From an uncultured Bacteroidota bacterium (lineage in GTDB: Bacteria > Bacteroidota > Bacteroidia > Bacteroidales > F082), in assembly GCA_900542475.1 (NCBI GenBank), contig UQNO01000032.1, positions 1-22,016 on the forward strand: a stretch of DNA of 22,016 nucleotides, read 5' to 3'. Shown here one piece after another: positions 16,158 to 22,016 of the stretch; the stretch's first letter is position 1, and every line of letters begins with the position of its first letter. Both the position numbers and the translations under genes were made by a program. The notes below the pieces were generated by a model. That model saw nothing but the letters and a program-made list of their open reading frames with translations, was not told where the DNA came from and ran no database searches.

Positions 16158-18374
16158 CTACTCCTCTTCAACTCTAATCGGTTCCGGCATCGCTTTGCGG
16201 ATGTCGAGCTCGTCGATAATGTTGGTGGCTCCATACACCTTGTCGATGACGAAGAGTACATAACGTATGTCCACGTTGATAGTGCGCTGGAGGTTAGGCT
16301 CGAAGTTGACATCGCCGCTCATGGCTTCCCAGTTGCCGTCGAATGCCAAACCGATGAGTTCGCCCTTGCCGTTTATGATTGGGCTGCCAGAGTTGCCGCC
16401 TGTGATGTCGTTGGTTGACAAGAAGCAGGTGATGAGCTCGCCGTTATCGTCGGCATATTGACCGAAATCTCTCATCTCGATGAGGTCGAGAAGACGTTGA
16501 GGTGCGTCGAACTCGAAGTCGCCCGGGATATATTTCTCAAGAATGCCGTTGGCGGTGCAGACGTAGTCGTAATGTATCGCATCGGCTGGCTGGTAGTCTT
16601 TTACCGAGCCGTAACTCATTCTTAATGTCGAGTTTGCGTCTGGATAGAGTACTTTCTCGGGCTGTGTCTCCGCATAGAATTCACGAAGACCTTTCACGAA
16701 CTTGTGGTTGGCTTCCGAGATGGCGATGTTAGCCATTCTGTAAGCAGGAGCGATAGAGAAAATTTGTTCCATCAAAGCATTCATCATGATGAACGCAGGG
16801 TCTTTGTCTATCTTCTTGGCGTTCGGCTTCTCTATAAACGCCTGCACTGACTCCGGGGTGCTGAACATCGACTTGTCGAAAATCATGTTTGCCAAGGCTG
16901 TCCAGTCGCCTTTGGCTTTCTTCAGCAGTTTCTGAAGCGTTTCAGGAAGCTCCTCGACAGCGAATACCTTGCCGTAGATGTTCAACACAGCCACGAGCAT
17001 GTCTTTCTCAACGCGAGCGTCGAGGTCTTTGAACATGGCGTCGACATCAATGTTTTTAAGGGCCTCTTCTGCTGCTTTCTTATCGTCTTTGGAAACTTCT
17101 TTGCTTGTGGCGACCTGATAATATTCTGCAAATTCAGATGCCATGCCTATGGGGTTGAGCTGTGAAAGGAAGTTTGGATAGTACAATGTCTTTGCTGTCT
17201 CGCTCATCTGGGCATACATCACTTCGAATGTTTCGAGCACGTCTCCGTATTCGGCTTTGCGCTCATCGTTGGCGTTGACCCATTCTGCAAACTGTTTTTC
17301 AAGTTCGGCTTTGCGCTCGGCGACTTTGTTCTTGCGGAGCATAGTCATCTGGCCCTCGAAGTTCTTCCAGGTGTTTGCCAAGCCTGCCTTGTTATCCGCG
17401 TAAGCGATATTGACTGCCTTGTCGATTTTCATATATTCGTCCATCACGTCTGTCTCGGCTTTGAAGACATCGTGAACGATAGGATAGAACACATCGACGT
17501 TATAATTGATGCCGTGTGATGTCATATAACGCTCTGTTGTGCCAGGGAATCCCCAAATCATTGTGAAGTCATCTGAATGGACACCGTCGAGGCTCACTGG
17601 CAGATGATGCTTGGGGGTGAGAGGCTTGTTGTTCTCTGCATATTCTGCCGGCTCGCCGTTTTCGTCGGCATAGACGCGGAACACACTGAAGTCGCCGGTG
17701 TGACGTGGCCACATCCAGTTGTCGGTGTCGCCGCCGAATTTGCCGATTGACTGTGCCGCCGTGAACACGAGACGCACGTCGGTGTAGGTCTTGTAAACGA
17801 ACATATAATACTCGTTGCCCTCGAAGAATCCTTTGACGACAGGGTTGAGTTTGCCGTCTTCTGACGCTGCCTCCTCAAGTTCCTTGGCTTTCTCGGTGAT
17901 GGCTTTCTGGCGCGCCATCCAGTCCATGTCGTCTGTAACGACGCCGAGAATCTCGTCGGTCACGTTTTCCATTCTCACGAGGAATGATGCGGAGACACCT
18001 TCTGCATGAAGCTCTTCGCTGAAATTTTTGGCGGCGAAGCCTTCGTTGAGATAGTCATGCTCCACTGTCGATAGTGCTGCTATCGAGCTGTAGCCGCAGT
18101 GATGATTGGTGAAAAGCAAGCTGTTGCCTGACACGATTTCACCGGTGCAGAAGAAGCCGCGTGGCTTCGCTCCGTTTGATAGACCTACGATGGCGTCTTT
18201 CAAACTGCTGTTGTTGATGCTGTAGAGTTCCTCCGGTGTCAACTGCAGGCCCATTTTCTGCATGTCAACGTAGTTCAAACGCTCGACGAACATCGGCAGC
18301 CACATGCCTTCGTCAGCGCGTAAGGTGCCCGTCATGGCAAAGATGAGGGCGAAAAATACTGATAGTTTTTTCAT
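16158..18374 (-). CDS. S46 family dipeptidyl peptidase, DPP7-type
   Basis: This periplasmic or surface serine peptidase (738 residues) releases dipeptides from the N-termini of oligopeptides. It has a signal peptide (MKKLSVFFALIFAMTGTLRA, then DEGMWLP). The catalytic triad is His92 (FTNHHCGY), Asp228 (RHTGDFSVFR) and Ser662 (GGNSGSP); Asn219-Trp220 are the residues that bind the substrate N-terminus in known structures. Eighteen residues after the Ser is Gly680 (LAFDGNWE). In this family Gly there goes with DPP7-like cleavage after hydrophobic residues, whereas Arg or Ser marks the Asp/Glu-specific DPP11. No T9SS domain is present. Length is normal. I see no TAnnTTTG promoter in the 189 nt upstream, which hold a palindromic element. 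Confidence 0.94.
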   Translation of the reverse strand: MKKLSVFFALIFAMTGTLRADEGMWLPMFVERLNYVDMQKMGLQLTPEELYSINNSSLKDAIVGLSNGAKPRGFFCTGEIVSGNSLLFTNHHCGYSSIAALSTVEHDYLNEGFAAKNFSEELHAEGVSASFLVRMENVTDEILGVVTDDMDWMARQKAITEKAKELEEAASEDGKLNPVVKGFFEGNEYYMFVYKTYTDVRLVFTAAQSIGKFGGDTDNWMWPRHTGDFSVFRVYADENGEPAEYAENNKPLTPKHHLPVSLDGVHSDDFTMIWGFPGTTERYMTSHGINYNVDVFYPIVHDVFKAETDVMDEYMKIDKAVNIAYADNKAGLANTWKNFEGQMTMLRKNKVAERKAELEKQFAEWVNANDERKAEYGDVLETFEVMYAQMSETAKTLYYPNFLSQLNPIGMASEFAEYYQVATSKEVSKDDKKAAEEALKNIDVDAMFKDLDARVEKDMLVAVLNIYGKVFAVEELPETLQKLLKKAKGDWTALANMIFDKSMFSTPESVQAFIEKPNAKKIDKDPAFIMMNALMEQIFSIAPAYRMANIAISEANHKFVKGLREFYAETQPEKVLYPDANSTLRMSYGSVKDYQPADAIHYDYVCTANGILEKYIPGDFEFDAPQRLLDLIEMRDFGQYADDNGELITCFLSTNDITGGNSGSPIINGKGELIGLAFDGNWEAMSGDVNFEPNLQRTINVDIRYVLFVIDKVYGATNIIDELDIRKAMPEPIRVEEE

Positions 18375-18410
18375 TTTTTTATTATTTGATTTTTAAATTA
18401 ATATTCAATT

Positions 18411-18554
18411 CGTCATTTCGAACGACCGGAGGGAGTGGTGAAATCCCGGCCAGTCAACTGTTGCGTCTCCTTTGTGTGTCGAAGATTTATTCACAAAGGT
18501 GAATGCTTTCGCAATTCCGGGTTCCTGCTCCATTTCGTCGCGCTCGGAATGATG
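18411..18554. repeat. Palindromic intergenic element, copy 2 (diverged)
   Basis: The outer end CGTCATTTCGAACG is shared with copy 1 (CGTCATTTCGA). The arms 18411-18449 and 18517-18554 are imperfect inverse repeats, ending at the inner CCCGG / CCGGG. The 67-nt loop contains a second hairpin, CCTTTGTG (18469-18476) with CACAAAGG (18492-18499). The element is followed by TCTAATGCTAACG, like the flank of copy 1, and the stop codon of the M49-like gene (18564-18566) falls inside that tail. No T-run follows on the minus strand. Confidence 0.65.
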
Positions 18555-18563
18555 GGTCTAATG

Positions 18564-20204
18564 CTAACGTTTCAGGTATTCCATTCCCATCTCATACCAG
18601 ATGTCTTTCGGAATGCCGTAGCCGGCGAGTTTATCGAGGTCGGCCTGAAGTTCTGGTTTTATTATGCCGTCGGTGGCAATCCAGTTCTTGACGTACTCGT
18701 AATCGCCGTTGCCTTGTGCTACGAGTATGGCTCCGCCGAGTTTCTCGACTGCGAGCTTCATCTTCGGGAAGTCGATGTTGTATAATCCGTTCTCGTCGCG
18801 TGTGAAAGCATCTTCGTTGGCCAGATAGTTGAACTCAATCATGTTGGCTTTGCCATGTGCCGAGGCCGCGCCGAAACGCACCGAACGGAAGATGCCTGCC
18901 AGGAACGTGGTGTAGTTCTCTTCAAGGGTTGTGTTGGTGTATTCTCCCATCTCGTATAGCTTGGTGACGAGGAACAATCCGAGTATGTCGGCCTTCGCCT
19001 CTTCTATGGCTGAATACTGCTCTTTCAAGGCGTGACGCACCGTGCCGCTGCCGTCGAGGGTGTTCTTGATGCCGAGACCGTGTGCCACCTCGTGAAACAT
19101 CACGTTGGCGAAAAACGCGTCGAATTTCACATTATGACGTGCCTCGGGAGCCACCAACACCTCCGAAATCGGAACGACAATCTTGTCGAATTTCGCTTTC
19201 ATGGCGTTCTTCAGCTGGAGCTTGCGGGTGCCTTTCTGGAGCTGTACTCTCTCGTCGTTAGGCAAGTTGATGGCGATGGTCTTTGACGCCATATTGCAGT
19301 CGCCGCCGTAAAACACGGCGTCGTATGCTGCGACGTCGGCGTCGCTGCCCGGTTTTTCTTGTTTGTATTTGTCATCGACAGGCAGTTTCGTCTGAAGCAC
19401 AGGCAATAATGCGACATAACGTGTGAGTCGCTTCGTCCATTCATGGTCTTTGACAAGGATGAACGCCTCGTGAGCGGCTTTGTAGCCGAACAGACCGTCG
19501 GTGTAGTTCTCGACAGGACCGACGACGAAATCGATATTGTTGTTTCGGACATCCATCCAAGCCATGTCTGAATAGTAATAATCGTCGGTGAGAAGCGCTG
19601 TCGCCCTGAGTTTGAGATATTCCGCGAACTCTTTGTCGGCTGCGAGCTCCGAAGCTTTCATGATGAGTTCTGCCGCCTTGTTGATTTTCTCTGCATAAGC
19701 GTCATGATACCATACTGTTACGAGGTCGCCGTTCTCGTCACGACGGATAAGTGTGTACTGACTTGTCTTGTCGGGGTCTTCCCATTCCTCGAACTCTTCT
19801 TTTGTCATGTCAGCAGGATAGAATCCTGCGCCTGCCGGCTTGGGTTCGCATTCTGGAATGAAGATGCGGCGGTCGTCAAGTTGATCCCATGGACCGTAGT
19901 TTATCTCTGCGTATTTGCGTGCGTCGGGGTCTTCGATTTTTCTTAAAAAAACCTCTTTGTCACCGCCGAGATTCTCTGTCCAAAAAATGTCGTCCATGAG
20001 CTGACCTGCCTGGAAGAGCAGGTCGAGCATCTTCACCTCGTTGTCGGAGAGATGGCTGATGTCGGTGGTCAAAGTCACCTTGGCGTACCGTTTCGCAAGA
20101 GCAGCGTAATCCTCTTTGCAAGACGATTTCTCGTTTTGTTTTTCGCCACAACTGCAAAGTGCCGCGCTAATAGCTAATGCCATTGTTAATGTTCTGATTT
20201 TCAT
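18564..20204 (-). CDS. M49-related (DPP III-like) zinc peptidase lipoprotein, HExxH type
   Basis: The product has 546 residues. The N-terminus is a lipoprotein signal (MALAISAALCSC, probable lipid site Cys19). The zinc site is HEVAHG at 371-376 and Glu402 in EEAKADILG; NNIDFVVGPVENYTDG at about 222-237 is another stretch typical of the M49 family. True dipeptidyl peptidase III has the longer HExxGH; this protein has plain HExxH and is shorter (DPP III is about 650-740 residues). It therefore belongs to the related group often loosely annotated as Zn-dependent hydrolase, with no settled substrate. It lies 17 nt after the membrane HExxH gene and is probably the last gene of that operon. Peptidase activity is an inference. 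Confidence 0.82.
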   Translation of the reverse strand: MKIRTLTMALAISAALCSCGEKQNEKSSCKEDYAALAKRYAKVTLTTDISHLSDNEVKMLDLLFQAGQLMDDIFWTENLGGDKEVFLRKIEDPDARKYAEINYGPWDQLDDRRIFIPECEPKPAGAGFYPADMTKEEFEEWEDPDKTSQYTLIRRDENGDLVTVWYHDAYAEKINKAAELIMKASELAADKEFAEYLKLRATALLTDDYYYSDMAWMDVRNNNIDFVVGPVENYTDGLFGYKAAHEAFILVKDHEWTKRLTRYVALLPVLQTKLPVDDKYKQEKPGSDADVAAYDAVFYGGDCNMASKTIAINLPNDERVQLQKGTRKLQLKNAMKAKFDKIVVPISEVLVAPEARHNVKFDAFFANVMFHEVAHGLGIKNTLDGSGTVRHALKEQYSAIEEAKADILGLFLVTKLYEMGEYTNTTLEENYTTFLAGIFRSVRFGAASAHGKANMIEFNYLANEDAFTRDENGLYNIDFPKMKLAVEKLGGAILVAQGNGDYEYVKNWIATDGIIKPELQADLDKLAGYGIPKDIWYEMGMEYLKR

Positions 20205-20221
20205 ATTGTTAAAAATTTATT

Positions 20222-20929
20222 CTACACTAAAGATATTAACCATTTTATGTCTGTCCAGACTTGGCTGAACCATTCGACATTGGCTTGTATGATGTTGACA
20301 GGAGCTGCTTTCCCTCCGCCAAGCGAATAAAGAATTATCGCAAGGTTGAAGAAAATCAATGTCCAGATGAAAAGATACGAGCGAAACACACCGCAACGTT
20401 GAATGTCGCTTTGGTCTATGCGCATGTCTTTTTTCCAGCATGTGAAATGAAACATGAGAGTGAGACCGATTATGAAATCTATAATCGGCAGGCACTCGTC
20501 TTTAATCATCAAACGGAAAAACACCATGGCAAAGGTGATATATGGCAACATATATGGCGCCAATGTCGAGAAAATATTGGTGCTTTGGGCGTTTGACGAG
20601 ACAAAGCCGAGAGTGTTTTCGTCTCGTTTCAGCGTTTCCGATGCTTTTGCGTTGAACTCATATATTTTCTTGCGGAGAAAGAGGCCGCCGACAAGCATGT
20701 GCGCCCCTTCGTGCGTCATGGTCTGCATGATGTCAAGGTTTTTCCTGAAAAATATGGCGGCGACGATGATAAAGGTTATCATGCCGATGCCTAACCACAT
20801 ATAACCTTGATAAGTACCGTTGTTAAATGAGTTGATGATATATTTGATGCAGACATAGAACTCAAACGCAGTGATAATCAACGTGATTATGAATAACAGC
20901 GATGTGATGAAACGCCAAAATCTTTGCAT
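20222..20929 (-). CDS. Integral-membrane HExxH protein (M50B-like putative metalloprotease)
   Basis: This 235-residue protein has about five hydrophobic segments (roughly 8-28, 43-61, 118-137, 145-163, 184-203). HEGAH at 73-77, at the start of a hydrophobic turn (MTHEGAHMLVGGLF), is a zinc-site motif as in site-2-type M50B peptidases. A possible third ligand is an Asp in RIDQSDIQRCG at about 172-182. No signal peptide separate from TM1, no PDZ or CBS domain. The target is unknown. It starts 6 nt after the T9SS protein gene and ends 17 nt before the M49-like gene, so all three are probably one transcript. Confidence 0.7.
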   Translation of the reverse strand: MQRFWRFITSLLFIITLIITAFEFYVCIKYIINSFNNGTYQGYMWLGIGMITFIIVAAIFFRKNLDIMQTMTHEGAHMLVGGLFLRKKIYEFNAKASETLKRDENTLGFVSSNAQSTNIFSTLAPYMLPYITFAMVFFRLMIKDECLPIIDFIIGLTLMFHFTCWKKDMRIDQSDIQRCGVFRSYLFIWTLIFFNLAIILYSLGGGKAAPVNIIQANVEWFSQVWTDIKWLISLV

Positions 20930-20935
20930 CTTGTT

Positions 20936-21799
20936 TTATTTTATGATAAACAACTTTCTCACCATAGTCATTTCGCCGTAAATCTTCACGAAATACTGGC
21001 CTTCTGGCAACTCCGAGATATCGATGTCTGTTGATTTGAGTGTGTTCATAACAATACGGCCCGTCAAATCAATTATCTCGATGTTTGTGATATTCAAGTT
21101 ATTGTCATTCAATATTTTGACAATATCTTTTGCCGGATTCGGATAGATGCTGACGCCGTTTTCCGCCATGTTTTCGTCAATGTCGTCGATGTCGCATTCA
21201 TTATATTCGGGGTTGACGTAAATCACATTGTCGTTGATATGATAGCAAAGCAGATGGTACATCTCGCCACTGCTGTCGGGGCTTGGTTCGTACATGCCGA
21301 CATTAAAGAAGCCGCGGCTGCTTCCAACGCCTTCCACCCAGAACTCTACAGCGTCCGGAAGCCCTAAAAACTCGAAGGAAATCTTCTTCCTTGAAACACC
21401 GTTGTTGTCGGTAATCATTGTCACTTCCGTCACTTTCATCGGGTGTTCGTCGTTTTCGTTGAAGTATTCACCTTCTTCAAGGTCGTAGTCGTAAAGAAGC
21501 ACCTCGTCATCGTATGACGAGCCGTTCCACTTGCAACAATAAACCTGATTGTCCTCGTTGCGGTAAGCACCGAGCAGAACACCTTGTTCCTGGATATAGA
21601 TGGTATGATATTCCATGCCGTTTATATCGACATCTTCTGCTTGATAATGATGTTCTGTGAATGTTCCTGTCGGATGAGGCGCACTCCATGTGTATTCACC
21701 GTAGATATACCATATCTGTGCAGTTGCACCTAATGAGATTGCAAGCATTGCGATAGCGAGAATCGCAACTTTCTTGAGATTTTGTAATTTTTTAGCCAT
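20936..21799 (-). CDS. Small T9SS-sorted secreted protein, function unknown
   Basis: The protein (287 residues) has a signal peptide ending in LGATA before QIWYIYGEYTW, an acidic beta-rich middle and a type A sorting domain in the last ~75 residues (SIYPNPAKDIVKIL ... LPEGQYFVKIYG ... KLFIIK). The middle contains FWVEGVGSSRGFFNVG, a stretch I associate with small secreted Bacteroidales proteins of unknown function, and cysteines in VYCCKW, LLCYHI and NECDI. No catalytic motif is visible. The frame stays open upstream to 21829, but the ATG at 21799 gives a proper signal peptide, and the promoter at 21827-21856 lies across the longer start. It is the first gene of a likely three-gene operon. 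Confidence 0.85.
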   Translation of the reverse strand: MAKKLQNLKKVAILAIAMLAISLGATAQIWYIYGEYTWSAPHPTGTFTEHHYQAEDVDINGMEYHTIYIQEQGVLLGAYRNEDNQVYCCKWNGSSYDDEVLLYDYDLEEGEYFNENDEHPMKVTEVTMITDNNGVSRKKISFEFLGLPDAVEFWVEGVGSSRGFFNVGMYEPSPDSSGEMYHLLCYHINDNVIYVNPEYNECDIDDIDENMAENGVSIYPNPAKDIVKILNDNNLNITNIEIIDLTGRIVMNTLKSTDIDISELPEGQYFVKIYGEMTMVRKLFIIK

Positions 21800-21826
21800 A
21801 ATCAAATAAATTAAATTAACAAGCCA

Positions 21827-21856
21827 CAAAATTACAAAATATTTGGGAATTGCAAA
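21827..21856 (-). promoter_or_regulatory. Promoter of the T9SS protein / HExxH / M49-like operon
   Basis: On the minus strand TAATTTTG (21827-21834) fits TAnnTTTG and TTTG at 21853-21856 lies 18 nt upstream. The box ends 27 nt before the ATG at 21799. No comparable promoter precedes the next two genes. Confidence 0.65.
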
Positions 21857-21929
21857 GAAAAATTTTAAGGCATGTCATTCGGCCGAAGAGAACTTATGTC
21901 GGAAAATTAAGATTCGCTTGTCTCCTTTG

Positions 21930-21965
21930 AAAAACACTGCCATTCTTTAACGATGTCGTGTTTTT
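21930..21965 (-). terminator. Possible weak terminator at the right edge
   Basis: AAAAACAC (21930-21937) pairs with GTGTTTTT (21958-21965) around a 20-nt loop. On the minus strand the stem ends in a T-run. It sits directly after the candidate stop codon at 21965-21967. The stem is short and AT-rich. Confidence 0.3.
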
Positions 21966-22015
21966 TACAGTTTCCCCAGGAATTTCATTCTGATGTTTTG
22001 AGCCAGGAACGCCGC
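21965..22015 (-). CDS. Possible C-terminus of a further minus-strand gene
   Basis: One minus-strand frame from the window edge reads AAFLAQNIRMKFLGKL and then TAA. The basic, amphipathic look and the hairpin directly after the stop are consistent with a real gene end, but 16 residues are too few to identify anything. A second minus-strand frame is also open for 40 codons, so this is a low-confidence call. Confidence 0.25.
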   Translation of the reverse strand, partial: AAFLAQNIRMKFLGKL

Positions 22016-22016
22016 C

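Noticed and set aside
18435..18785. Open frame of 116 codons on the + strand across the S46/M49 gap
   Set aside because: It runs through palindromic element 2 and antisense into the M49-like gene; no motif and no promoter.
21871..21905. Third palindromic element near the right edge (GTCATTCGGCCGAAGAG)
   Set aside because: Only a few bases match the GTCATTTCGA end and no inverse arm is visible nearby.

Overview
The window looks like a chromosomal segment of a Bacteroidales-type bacterium (phylum Bacteroidota). The evidence is type IX secretion (T9SS) C-terminal sorting domains on three proteins, promoters of the Bacteroidetes form (TTTG, about 19 nt, TAnnTTTG), A-rich leaders without Shine-Dalgarno sequences, and an S46 dipeptidyl peptidase. 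The family cannot be fixed from this sequence alone. The presence of T9SS cargo argues against a typical gut Bacteroides.

Positions 1-8186 (+ strand) form one tightly packed gene string. It starts with the 3' part of a large T9SS-secreted protein and continues with holB (DNA polymerase III delta'), lnt (apolipoprotein N-acyltransferase), a tRNA-dihydrouridine synthase, a 5'-nucleotidase-like lipoprotein, a GT9 heptosyltransferase-like protein and a metallo-beta-lactamase-fold hydrolase. The first five genes overlap one another by 1 to 13 nt; the last two follow after short gaps. At about 8.2 kb this string meets the minus-strand genes tail to tail.

Positions 8254-13406 (- strand) hold, in transcription order, methylmalonyl-CoA epimerase and then four subunits of a biotin-dependent, sodium-pumping decarboxylase (carboxyltransferase, gamma chain, biotin carrier, membrane beta chain). 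A strong hairpin follows, then udk. No biotin carboxylase is encoded beside them. The set therefore reads as a methylmalonyl-CoA decarboxylase module of the succinate-to-propionate pathway, coupling propionyl-CoA formation to Na+ export. The beta chain is unusually long.

Positions 13464-21799 (- strand) are a peptide-degradation block: a T9SS-sorted M1 aminopeptidase, an S46 dipeptidyl peptidase of the DPP7 type, an M49-related lipoprotein, an integral-membrane HExxH protein and a small T9SS protein of unknown function. Together with the decarboxylase module this suggests an organism that lives partly on peptides and ends amino-acid catabolism in propionate (inference).

Two related palindromic intergenic elements flank the S46 gene, one with a 9-copy heptamer tandem array. 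Their termini match, and they are the most unusual non-coding feature here. I saw no tRNA, rRNA, CRISPR array, transposase, phage gene or recognisable defence system. I did not find a clearly undescribed system; the best leads are the palindromic elements, the enlarged decarboxylase beta chain and the three-gene operon of T9SS protein, membrane HExxH protein and M49-like lipoprotein.
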